Shown here in pieces: positions 44,009 to 53,045 of a DNA stretch of 64,000 nt (positions are counted from its first letter, which is position 1; every line of letters starts with the position of its first letter). The notes below the pieces were generated by a model. It was given only the letters and a program-made list of their open reading frames with translations. It ran no database searches and was not told the DNA's origin. The stretch comes from Flavobacterium sp. KJJ (GTDB lineage: Bacteria > Bacteroidota > Bacteroidia > Flavobacteriales > Flavobacteriaceae). A program made the translations under genes and the position numbers. The DNA is taken from NCBI RefSeq assembly GCF_000708595.2, contig NZ_JARP01000001.1, positions 62,001 to 126,000 on the forward strand, given 5' to 3'.

Positions 44009-44947
44009 CTAATTTTTAAAAATTTCATAACCCAATATGTCTGGTTTTGGTACTATATCATGGTCAATCCATTTTGTTTTAATAAAGTATTTTTCTTTAT
44101 TTTCAATTAGTACAAATTCAGGATTCATTTTTGATCCCAGATTATATCCATTTAAGTTTTTGAAATGATTTAATAATAATTCATTCCCATTTTCTTTAGC
44201 AATTAATAAATCTGTAAAGCCTATTTGATATCCATCTCCAATTACAATAATACTGTCATTTGATATTTCTATTTCTAAATTCCAACCTGCATTTTCTCCT
44301 CCAATTTTTCCATAACTATAATAAGCGTTATACTTTCCAATCCATTTATTTGAAAGTTTTACTTTTTGAAGAGATGAAAAATCTTTATTTTCATTTTTCT
44401 TTATATTAGATTGATCAATTATATCCTGAAGTTTAGTTTGTTTCCACGTGAAAGATTTAATTCTATCATTATCGTTTTTTAGCGAATAACTTTCAATTTT
44501 TTGCCAAGTTTTTTCTCCCGATTTTAAATAGTATAATTCGATTATTCCGGGTATTTTAGGACCAAGACTTCCGTCTTCGAGTTCTGTTAAATAATTTTTA
44601 TCTGTATAAAATACCCAAATGTCAAAATCTAAACTAATTTTTTGCGGAGATAATTGATTAATTACTTTAATAGTAGAATCATAAGTTTGTTTTTTAATTA
44701 CATTATTATACCAATTTTTAGCACCAATTTTAGAAATTAAATATATTTCAAATCCTCCTTTTTTTAAATCTGAATTTCCAGTTTCTAATAATCCATTGTC
44801 GCCATATATTTTGTTAAATTGCTTAAAAAAATTGTTTGTAACTGATTTGTCATCAATTTTTATTGTCTGATTTTTTTTAGAAGTTTGTTGACAACTTACA
44901 AGTTGTAGAGAAAATAAAAATATTACTATGAGAGTTATTTTATTCAT
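44009..44947 (-). CDS. Hypothetical lipoprotein, candidate immunity protein
   Basis: 312 residues with lipoprotein signal (lipobox LVSC at about 16-19, then QQTSKK). The rest is beta-rich and Lys/Asn-rich, with no family I recognise. It starts 8 bp after the stop of the NlpC/CHAP-like effector part. A periplasmic lipoprotein right behind a peptidoglycan-targeting effector is the usual arrangement of an immunity gene, but this is inferred from position only. Confidence 0.6.
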   Translation of the reverse strand: MNKITLIVIFLFSLQLVSCQQTSKKNQTIKIDDKSVTNNFFKQFNKIYGDNGLLETGNSDLKKGGFEIYLISKIGAKNWYNNVIKKQTYDSTIKVINQLSPQKISLDFDIWVFYTDKNYLTELEDGSLGPKIPGIIELYYLKSGEKTWQKIESYSLKNDNDRIKSFTWKQTKLQDIIDQSNIKKNENKDFSSLQKVKLSNKWIGKYNAYYSYGKIGGENAGWNLEIEISNDSIIVIGDGYQIGFTDLLIAKENGNELLLNHFKNLNGYNLGSKMNPEFVLIENKEKYFIKTKWIDHDIVPKPDILGYEIFKN

Positions 44948-44955
44948 TTTTAATT

Positions 44956-47430
44956 TTATAATTTTTTAGTATAATTTTTTGGTCGAAAATAACCATGCCA
45001 TCCTGTGTGACCATATAAATCACCTTTTAATCTACTATATTTGGCGGTTCTCGTACATCCCTTACCAGAATAACCTCCATTATTAACTTGATCGGATTCA
45101 CTCACTGCTCCGTGACTCCCAATCGATTCTAAAATAGTCACAATATCTTCTGTTTCATCATATGCGTAAACAACACCTGTATGACCTGCCCATGAACCAT
45201 TTTTTGAATATCCCCACGCAAATACATCTCCTTTTTGAGGTTTAAAACCTTCTAGTTTACTTCCATTTACCAAATCAATATTATCATTTTCAATTACTTT
45301 TCTAAAATCACTTTCACTAACCATATTGGCAGTTGTCATGTAAATTATATTTTTTGTAATTCCGAGTTTATGAAAATACCTACTAACAAATTCCGAGCAA
45401 TCCATTTTGGCTAAACCTGCTTCAGTATCTGCAGTTCGATTTTTATCAGTTTCTTGTAAATATTCTCGATGACTGTCGGCAATTATTTTCATTTCTTCTA
45501 GAACACCAGTAGAAGTGACATCATCAATCTTTTTTTCTTCAATTATCCCACAAATAAAATTTGAAGTCTTATTTTCTTTTTTGCTTCCTTCTTCAAAAGA
45601 TTCATATGCTCTATGTGCTAATTCTTTTTTAGTTATTCCGTTTTCTTTATCAGTATCTATTGATTTATTTGCATTATAATAAATTGTACCTTCTTTGTAA
45701 AGAGTTGTAGAATCATTACTGCCATTCATTTTTGAAGGAGAGAAAACCAATAAGTATAAGTCTGCCAAAGTTAATTTGGTTTTTATTTTATTAGTTTTAA
45801 TCCAGAATTAAATATATTTTTCTACATAGTCCAATTGTTGCAATTGAGTCATTAATGCTAATTTTCTTTTTGTCAAAGAATAGTTATAATAATTATTTAG
45901 TTCATCTATTGCTACAGCTGTGAATTGAATTAAGCCAACTGCTCCTGAAAAATTTTCAGATAAATTTTTAATTTCATTTTCATTTAATCCTCTATTCTCT
46001 TTTTTTGGTTTACCATCAGTTCTAAATTTACCATTTGGCATTAATTTTATTAAAGAAGTTGAGAAGGTTTTGTAAGTTTCAGCCCACATGACAGCCATTA
46101 AATGATGTGGATTAAAATTTTGTCTTTTACTTATTTCAATAACTTTTTTCTTAAAATTACAATCTACATTTGGATGACCTCCCCAAATTAAATCATATTC
46201 TTTACAGACACAATTTTTCTCTTTTTTTTCAGGCATATCAACCTTCAAAACCTTATTAAAAATTTCAAAAGGATCTTGCTTAAAAACACTAGCATCAACA
46301 TTAATAATTATACTTTTTGTAAAAGAATGTGTCTGCAAAACTTCGACTTCTGCGAATAATTCCTGTTCGTTTCCTTCTTCTAAATAATTCCCGCCCCAAC
46401 TTCTAGGTATTGTATCTAGCGAAACCACTAATGCATGTAAATTTGATTGAATTGTAAATTCCTTTTGGAACAATAAATCATCTTTCCCGTAATCATCATC
46501 AAATAATTTAAGGCGAACTTCTTTTCCAATTAAATTGCTTGAATTTATCCAAACCTTGATTTGTTTTTCTCTAAATCTTCCTTTTATTGCATGTCCTGAT
46601 GTGTCAGTAATATTAACGCTATTAATTTTGCCTTTTGCTTCTGCAGGAGAATCTGGTTTATCTGACTTCGGCAGTTCTGTTTTAGGTTGTTTTGAAGGTG
46701 CTTTTTGCGTTGTCTTGGCTCTATAAGGTACCACGGGTGTTTCCGGAGCATTGACATTCACATTGTTACTGGCTGTTTTTTTCCTTTCGTACTCTGCTGT
46801 CACATAGTATTCGTGAATTTTATCATTTTCAGGACCTCCTTTTATTGCAATTTTCGCAAAACTTGGTCTCAATAGAAAATCAATATCTGCTTTTCCAAAA
46901 TTGACAATTGCAGAGCGCGTCTCTATGAAATTTTTTTCATTGGCTTTATTGTGTCCTGCTCCTTTTACGTCATCTTCCCAAAGGGATACATGTACGCGAT
47001 ACTTTTCCATGTTCAAACAAAATACTCTGGCCTTGATTGTTTGCCCGTATGCGAGACGCCCTTTTATTTTACTGCCATTTTTATCCAATAACTCGACATG
47101 ATCTAATTTTGGATGAGCAGGTAATGGCTTGATGTCAAGTCTGGCTACTTTGTCGACTTTTCTTGCCAATAAGCGAATACCTTTTCTGGTTAGGCTTTTC
47201 TCGAAGAACGTATAAGTGATCTGCTTTCCTGTTTTGTTATTTTCTTTTGTTTTACGCCATTTGCCGAACTCCAAAACATACACTTCCCACTTAACCTGAT
47301 TTTCTGGATTTTTTGGAATATAATTAAATTCCTCAGTTGGGGAGATCTCCGAAAAAAAATCGCTTACGGTATAAAATTCTAAAACACCAACCACAGGATT
47401 AGGGTTTCCAATTATTTTAAAATCTGACAT
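44956..47430 (-). pseudogene. Lysozyme-like plus NlpC/CHAP-like effector split by one in-frame TAA
   Basis: Two reading frames, 45808-47430 (540 residues) and 44956-45768 (270 residues), lie in the same frame and are separated only by a TAA at 45808-45810. Read-through gives YVEKYI-stop-FWIKTNKIKTKLTLADLY, a continuous domain. Part 1 has two Ig-like/PAAR-associated modules, a Pro/Lys linker, a Cys-rich turn (CVCKEYDLIW) and a lysozyme-like helical region (HHLMAVMWAETYKTF, AVGLIQFT). Part 2 has DCSEFVSRYF and GHTGVVYAYDE, the Cys and His of NlpC/P60 or CHAP amidases. Probably a peptidoglycan-degrading secreted effector, now broken; AAA to TAA is the simplest cause. Confidence 0.75.
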
Positions 47431-47441
47431 ATTTCTTTATT

Positions 47442-47949
47442 TTATTTACAAATTGCATTATGGTCTTCTAAACTCTCTTTAAATTCAGCCATATTAACCA
47501 GCGGATTTATTTGATTACTTATCATATCATTGGCATCCTTGACGTTTGTTTGCTGAGCTCTGCTTTTTGCCCGTGTTTGTCTATCGTAATACAATTGGGT
47601 CCGCCAATAGGGCAGGTTGCCTTGCTGTCCTCCACTAATATTTTGCCTTGATTACTTAATGTTACTTTTTCATAAAGGCCATTCCATTGGGTTATAATAG
47701 CCTGACAGGGTTTATAACGGCTTCCCGTTGGTTGTAATTTGCATTTGCCGAAAGTGTTTTTTTCTAAAGTTTGCCCCGTTTCTTTAGTAGTTGCTATAAG
47801 TTTTTTTTCGGCATCTTTATCATTGGCAAAATGCCTGCTTTGTGATTTTACTTTTAAAATATCTGTCTGAGGCTTTTCACTAAACTTGCATTTTACTATT
47901 TTTTTCCGCTCATGATCTGGTTTTTTAATTTGGTATTGGGTTATTATAG
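47442..47949 (-). pseudogene. DUF4280 PAAR-like protein, frameshifted
   Basis: The minus strand encodes KCKFSEKPQTDILKVKSQSR and later TFGKCKLQPTGSRYKPCQAI, WNGLYEKVTLSNQGKIL and DSKATCPIGGPNCITI. These are DUF4280 (PAAR-like) hallmarks as I recall them. The frame meets a stop at 47522, but after a one-base shift in an A5 run near 47565 it continues through NQINPLVNMAEF to a TAA at 47442. At the other end the ATG near 47910 would enter the right frame only if an A7 run had one more A. Both breaks are in homopolymers, so decay, sequencing error or slippage are possible. It ends 11 bp before the effector. Confidence 0.75.
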
Positions 47950-48070
47950 TATATAATATTATTTTAATGTAGATAAAATCTTACAATAAACAAATGTAAT
48001 ATTTTTTATAATAATATAAAATTCTTACAAATTTTAACGTTGGTTAAACTCTCTTTTAAAAATAATCATT

Positions 48071-48160
48071 AACCTGATAGAAGCGGAAATCCTTTTGTGT
48101 TGGTCCCGAGGCTTCGGGGAGGCGCAAAAGATTGAACGGCTAGCAGGAAACTAGCGATAG
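48071..48160. repeat. Structured intergenic element (copy 2)
   Basis: CTTTTGTG pairs with CGCAAAAG around an inner TCCCGAGGCTTCGGG hairpin (48104-48118), flanked by GATAGAAGCGGAAATCC and AACGGCTAGCAGGAA. The order of short blocks (GAnnGnAGCnGG, CC, CGGnnAGC) is shared with the element at 18408-18483. The inner hairpin recurs at 57451-57466. Confidence 0.5.
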
Positions 48161-48288
48161 CTATTAACGAAGCAAATAGCTTCTGAAAATTCCAATAAAT
48201 AAATTCCAAACTACTATTTTTTACATTTTCAAAGCCTTCTCCCGATCCCTAAACTTCGGGAGGATATGCTCAGGATAACAATCGTAAA

Positions 48289-48331
48289 AAAAAACCTTTG
48301 AACCTTTGTCCCTTTGCATCTTCGAACCTTA
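48289..48331. repeat. CTTTGAACC-type short tandem repeat
   Basis: CCTTTGAACCTTTGTCCCTT is followed by TGCATCTTCGAACCTT, with CTTTG/CTTCG about every 7-8 bases. The inverse version occurs at 57176-57209. It overlaps the probable promoter and 5' leader of the following gene. Confidence 0.5.
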
Positions 48332-48369
48332 AAAAAATAACTATTTTTGTGAAATCATATTCAGCAAAA

Positions 48370-51276
48370 ATGTCAATACGTAAGGATTTAGAACAATTAG
48401 CAGCATCATTAGAAGGAACACTTTTATACGATGATCTTCATAAAACACTTTATTCGACCGATGCTTCGGTATACCGGATCAAACCAAAAGCGGTTGCCGT
48501 GCCTAAAACTATAGCAGATATCAGTAAACTGATTCGGTTTGCGGCGCAGCATCATATTTCGATTACGCCAAGAACTGCTGGAACGTCTCTGGCCGGACAA
48601 ACAGTTGGCGACGGAATTGTGGTAGATGTTTCGAAAAACTTTACTAAAATCCTGAATTTCGACGCGATTAAAAAAACGGTTACCGTACAGCCCGGCGTAA
48701 TTCGAGACGAACTGAATTTATTTCTAAAACCTCACGGTGTATTTTTCGGACCAAATACTTCGACTTCAAACCGCTGTATGATTGGCGGAATGGTAGGGAA
48801 TAATTCTTCTGGAACAACGTCGATTCGGTATGGTGTTACACGCGATAAAATTGTAGAAATAAAAGCAATTTTAAGCGACGGTTCTGAAGCGGTTTTTAAG
48901 GAACTGACTTCGGCGGAATTTATAGAAAAAACCAAAGGCGATTCATTAGAGAATAAAATATACAAAAGCCTTTACGACGAACTTTCGGTAAAAGCTACCC
49001 AGGATGAAATTATAAAAGAGTTTCCGAAACCGGAAATTCACAGAAGAAATACAGGTTATGCCGTCGATATTCTGTTGAAATCAGATTTGTTTGGCGGAAC
49101 GGAACCAACAATTAACGTCGGAAAATTACTTTGCGGAAGCGAAGGAACGTTGGCTTTTACAACCGAAATTACCTTAAAAGTTGACGATTTGCCGCCAGCC
49201 CATAATATTATGGTTGTGGCGCATTATCATAGCATTCAGGAATCGCTAGAATCTGTTGTAGTCGCAATGAAACATCATTTGTACACTTGCGAAATGATCG
49301 ACGACACGATTTTAGATTGTACCAAAACCAATCGGGAACACATAAAAAACAGATTCTTTTTGGTTGGCGAACCAAAAGCGATTATGATGTTTGAGGTTGC
49401 TTCGCATGATTTAGCCGATGCTGAAAGTCAAGCAAATGCCTTGGTTGCGGATTTAGAAAAAAACAACTTTGGTTATGCGCTCGTAAAAATTTACGGAGCT
49501 GATATTGAAAAAGTAAACGAACTTAGAAAAGCCGGTCTCGGACTTTTAGGAAGTATTGTTGGCGACGACAAAGCAGCCGATTCTATTGAAGATACAGCAG
49601 TAGAATTGAGCGATTTGCCGGCTTATATTGCAGAGTTTTCGGCTATGATGTTACGCCACGGACAAGGCGCGATTTACTATGCGCATGCCGGCGCGGGAGA
49701 ACTGCATTTGCGTCCGGTTTTGAATTTAAAGAAAACTTCTGATTTAAAATTGTTTAGAACCATCGCTACTGATGTGGCAATTTTGGTAAAAAAATACAGA
49801 GGTTCGTTAAGCGGGGAACACGGCGACGGAATTGTGCGCGGTGAGTTTATTCCGTTTATGATTGGCGAAACGAACTACGAATTGCTGAAAAGAATCAAAT
49901 TGGCGTTTGACCCGAATTCGGTTTTGAATATCGGGAAGATTGTAAACGCTTTAAAAATGGACGAAAATCATCGAGTAATTTCAGGCAGAGTAGAACCAGA
50001 TATTAAAACGTTTCAGGATTTCTCAGACAGTTTAGGAATTTTGCGTGCTGCTGAAAAATGCAACGGTTCTGGCGATTGCAGAAAATTGCCATCGGCAGGC
50101 GGAGCGATGTGTCCGAGTTACCGCGCAACCAAAAACGAAAAAGAAACTACGCGTGCAAGAGCCAATGCGTTGCGTGAATATTTAACGTATTCTGAAAAAG
50201 AAAATAAATTTGACCAAAAAGAATTATACGAAGTTTTTGAGTTGTGTGTTAGCTGTAAAGCCTGTGCCAGTGAATGTCCGAGTAATGTGGATGTTGCAAT
50301 TTTAAAAGCCGAATTTTTATACCAATATCAAAAAGCAAACGGATTCTCGACCCGAAATAAGATTTTTGCACACAACGCAAAATTGAATAAAATGGGAAGC
50401 TTGTTTCCGTCGATTACTAATTTTATTTCGAATCAGTCGCTCGTTAAAAAAAGCATGGGAATTGCACCAGAAAGACAAGTGCCGTTATTGGCAAAAAAGA
50501 CTTTCAAAAAATGGTATGAAAATCAGAAACCACAAAACAACAATTTCCCGAACGGACAATTGTATTTGTTTAACGATGAATTCACGAATTATTACGACGT
50601 AAATATCGGAATTGATGCTTTTGAATTATTGACAAAATTAGGTTACGAAGTTTTAATTGTAGATCACGAAGAAAGCGGCAGAACCTATTTATCAAAAGGT
50701 TTTCTAGAAGAAGCAAAAAAAATAGCCAATATCAATGTCAATATTTTTGCAGCTTTAATTTCCGCGAAAGCGCCATTAATCGGAATCGAGCCTTCTGCAA
50801 TCCTGACTTTCAGAGATGAATATTTACGTTTGGCAGATGATAAGGAAGCGGCTGAAAAAGTAGCGCAAAGTGCCTTTACAATTGAAGAATTCTTCAAAAA
50901 AGAAATCATCGACGGGAAAATCAGGCCTGATGCTTTTTCTGAAGAAAAGAAAGAAATCAAAATTCACGGGCACTGCCATCAAAAATCGTTAAGTTCTGTC
51001 GAAGCAACTTTTGCAATGCTGAATTTACCAACCAATAATACAGTTACAATTTACAATTCAGGCTGTTGCGGAATGGCAGGATCATTTGGCTACGAAAAAG
51101 AACATTATCAGGTAAGCATGCAAATGGGAGAGGATACTTTATTTCCAAAAGTGCGTGCCACTGCAGAAAATGTGAAAATCGCCGCTGCAGGAACCAGCTG
51201 CCGTCATCAAATTTTTGACGGAACAAAACGTGAAGCCCAGCATCCGGTTAGTATTTTGAGGAATTGCCTGAAATGA
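48370..51276 (+). CDS. FAD/Fe-S D-2-hydroxyacid (D-lactate/glycolate-type) dehydrogenase
   Basis: 968 residues from ATG 48370; a longer form from 48298 would include repeat sequence. The N-terminal FAD-binding type 4 domain has VPKTIADISKLIRFAAQH, TPRTAGTSLAGQTVGDGIVV and GGMVGNNSSGTTSIRYG. A C-terminal oxidase lobe has SGEHGDGIVRGEF. Two 4Fe-4S motifs follow (CNGSGDCRKLPSAGGAMCP; CVSCKACASECP), then CCG-like cysteines in HGHCHQKSL and SGCCGMAGSFG. It fuses GlcD- and GlcF-like parts, as in Dld-II/D-lactate dehydrogenases. MurQ releases D-lactate, so a link to murein use is possible. Confidence 0.87.
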   Translation: MSIRKDLEQLAASLEGTLLYDDLHKTLYSTDASVYRIKPKAVAVPKTIADISKLIRFAAQHHISITPRTAGTSLAGQTVGDGIVVDVSKNFTKILNFDAIKKTVTVQPGVIRDELNLFLKPHGVFFGPNTSTSNRCMIGGMVGNNSSGTTSIRYGVTRDKIVEIKAILSDGSEAVFKELTSAEFIEKTKGDSLENKIYKSLYDELSVKATQDEIIKEFPKPEIHRRNTGYAVDILLKSDLFGGTEPTINVGKLLCGSEGTLAFTTEITLKVDDLPPAHNIMVVAHYHSIQESLESVVVAMKHHLYTCEMIDDTILDCTKTNREHIKNRFFLVGEPKAIMMFEVASHDLADAESQANALVADLEKNNFGYALVKIYGADIEKVNELRKAGLGLLGSIVGDDKAADSIEDTAVELSDLPAYIAEFSAMMLRHGQGAIYYAHAGAGELHLRPVLNLKKTSDLKLFRTIATDVAILVKKYRGSLSGEHGDGIVRGEFIPFMIGETNYELLKRIKLAFDPNSVLNIGKIVNALKMDENHRVISGRVEPDIKTFQDFSDSLGILRAAEKCNGSGDCRKLPSAGGAMCPSYRATKNEKETTRARANALREYLTYSEKENKFDQKELYEVFELCVSCKACASECPSNVDVAILKAEFLYQYQKANGFSTRNKIFAHNAKLNKMGSLFPSITNFISNQSLVKKSMGIAPERQVPLLAKKTFKKWYENQKPQNNNFPNGQLYLFNDEFTNYYDVNIGIDAFELLTKLGYEVLIVDHEESGRTYLSKGFLEEAKKIANINVNIFAALISAKAPLIGIEPSAILTFRDEYLRLADDKEAAEKVAQSAFTIEEFFKKEIIDGKIRPDAFSEEKKEIKIHGHCHQKSLSSVEATFAMLNLPTNNTVTIYNSGCCGMAGSFGYEKEHYQVSMQMGEDTLFPKVRATAENVKIAAAGTSCRHQIFDGTKREAQHPVSILRNCLK

Positions 51277-51283
51277 TTTTTTG

Positions 51284-51381
51284 TTTCACGCAGATTTGGC
51301 AAATTTTAACAGATTTATTTGAATTTAGAAATAAATAAATCTGCTCGCATCTGCTTAAATCTTTTTTAAATCTGCGTGAAA
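51284..51381. repeat. TTTCACGCAGAT palindromic element, copy A
   Basis: TTTCACGCAGATTT at the left end and AAATCTGCGTGAAA at the right end form a perfect 14-bp inverted repeat about 98 bp long overall, with further CAGAT/ATCTG units inside. It lies between convergent genes and is one of four copies (52733, 55073, 62740). Confidence 0.75.
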
Positions 51382-51429
51382 TGAAAATTTTTAAAAATGT
51401 GTGTAAATCATTCCAATAGCTATAAAAAA

Positions 51430-52587
51430 CTATTGCACTATAATTTTCTTGCCGGTTTCTGCAGCCTTATAAATCGCATTTATTACTTTAATATCTTTCA
51501 GCCCTTCTTCTCCAGTAATATGATTGGGCAGTTTTTTATTTTCTAATAGTATTTTCGCAATTTCATCCATTTGCGTTTGCTGTTGATTTATAACAGGAAA
51601 TTTTAAAGGGCCATTTGTAGATTTTCCTTGAAACGGACCATAACTCAAGGCCGGACTTAATTCAAAAGAACCTTCATCCGCGGAAGCGTAAAATCGATCC
51701 GTATTAAAATTCACAGAAGTCGTACAATTTGATACGGCACCGCTCGGAAATTCCATCTGCCAGGAAATACTTTCCTCTGTTTCAGAAAAAATTTGTTCGT
51801 TATACACTTTGCCCAATTGTGCCGTCACAGCAATTGGCTCTTCGCCCAAAACGTAACGGCTAGCCTGAATGCAATAAACTCCTAAATCCATTAACGGACC
51901 GCCTCCAGATAACTTTTTGTTAAGCCTCCATTCATTTCGGTCGTTTTTATTGAAAGTACTTTTAGTATCAAGAGGATCATGTATTTTGTAACCAAGAGAA
52001 GCTTCAATAAAACGGACTTGTCCAAAAACTTTTTCTTGGCCTAATCGCTTAATTTCTAAATGAGTTGGTTCATAATGCAAACGATAACCAATCGCTAATT
52101 GCACATTATTGTCTTCGCAGGCTTTTATCATTTCTTCGCAGTCTTTCACAGTTATGGCCATTGGTTTTTCGGTAATAACATGTTTTCCAGCTTTTGCTGA
52201 ACGAATAGTAAATTCCTTATGCAAACCATTTGGAACGACAACATAAACCAAGTCTATATCTTTGTTTTTTACAATCTCGTCGAAGTTTTGATAATTATAA
52301 ATGTTCTTTTCGGGTATGTTATATTGGGTTTTCCATTTTTCAGCTTTTGCAGGAGTGCCTGTAACTATTCCTGCAAGCTGACAATATTCAGAAGCTTGAA
52401 TTCCTTCTGCTAACATAGAGGCGTAATTGCCAAGACCGCAAAGCGCGATATTCAATTTTTTTCTGGTATAAGGAATTTTATTCTCTTCGGTTGCCGATAA
52501 AAAAGAAGGAAGAGTAGTAATGATAACCGAAGCACCAACCCCAACTCCAAATTTATTCACAAAGGATCTTCTTGTAATTTTTTCCAT
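51430..52587 (-). CDS. Gfo/Idh/MocA-family oxidoreductase with Tat signal
   Basis: 385 residues. Tat signal TRRSFVNKFGVGVGASV at 5-21. The Rossmann fold has ALCGLGNYASMLAEGIQ, the conserved EKPMAITVKDCEEM and GGGPLMDLGVYCIQ. It resembles exported glucose-fructose oxidoreductase-like enzymes that act on sugars in the periplasm with a tightly bound nicotinamide. Substrate unknown. It stands alone between repeat elements A and B. Confidence 0.85.
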   Translation of the reverse strand: MEKITRRSFVNKFGVGVGASVIITTLPSFLSATEENKIPYTRKKLNIALCGLGNYASMLAEGIQASEYCQLAGIVTGTPAKAEKWKTQYNIPEKNIYNYQNFDEIVKNKDIDLVYVVVPNGLHKEFTIRSAKAGKHVITEKPMAITVKDCEEMIKACEDNNVQLAIGYRLHYEPTHLEIKRLGQEKVFGQVRFIEASLGYKIHDPLDTKSTFNKNDRNEWRLNKKLSGGGPLMDLGVYCIQASRYVLGEEPIAVTAQLGKVYNEQIFSETEESISWQMEFPSGAVSNCTTSVNFNTDRFYASADEGSFELSPALSYGPFQGKSTNGPLKFPVINQQQTQMDEIAKILLENKKLPNHITGEEGLKDIKVINAIYKAAETGKKIIVQ

Positions 52588-52732
52588 ATCGTTTATCTTT
52601 TAAGTTAAATATCAATTTATTAGTAAGCTCTTTTTGATAAATGTTACATTTGTGTTTGTTTTAAATGTATTATGCTGAAAAGATGGCAAGCTGATGAGGC
52701 GGAGTTGGGGTAGATTGATTCTGACTTTTTTG

Positions 52733-52838
52733 TTTATCGCAGATTTTGCAGATTCTTTGTTTTGATATTGTATGAATTTTGTTTTTTTTACTAGTGGCGG
52801 AGAAAAATCTGCTCAATCTGCCGAATCTGCGTGAGAAA
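52733..52838. repeat. TTTCACGCAGAT palindromic element, copy B (diverged)
   Basis: Begins TTTATCGCAGATTTTGCAGA and ends near AATCTGCGTGAGAAA, so both ends are mutated versions of copies A, C and D. Inside are AATCTGCTCAATCTGCCG units. Total about 106 bp. Confidence 0.65.
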
Positions 52839-52977
52839 TAATTCCTGCGATTGGAAAAAAAATTTTGCGGAAATTCGAGAAATTCGAGACAAAAACACTT
52901 CTTATCCTAGTGGCTTCACAGCAAAAAATAATTCCCATTAAAACAAAATGGTTTTATATATTTGAAATCAGGATAAT

Positions 52978-52996
52978 TTTTGCATTATTTGCAAAA
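52978..52996. promoter_or_regulatory. Dyad TTTTGCA-N5-TGCAAAA before the permease gene
   Basis: A perfect 7-bp inverted repeat with a 5-base spacer, 49 bp before the permease ATG. It is a candidate operator; the binding protein is unknown. Confidence 0.4.
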
Positions 52997-53045
52997 TAAA
53001 ACCACAAAGTCCTAAATATATTAATTTATAAAAGCAAAACCACAT

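Larger units (their letters stand above)
47950..48369. other. Intergenic region with two repeat elements
   Basis: No gene is visible. It holds the structured element at 48071-48160, a CTTTG repeat at 48289-48331 and a TATTTTTG box at 48342-48349, 21 bp before the dehydrogenase ATG, that fits TAnnTTTG. Confidence 0.5.
52588..53045. other. Intergenic region with repeat copy B and an operator-like dyad
   Basis: No gene is seen. It contains palindromic repeat copy B (52733-52838), a tandem ATTCGAGAA/ATTCGAGAC near 52870 and the dyad at 52978-52996 before the permease gene. Confidence 0.5.
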
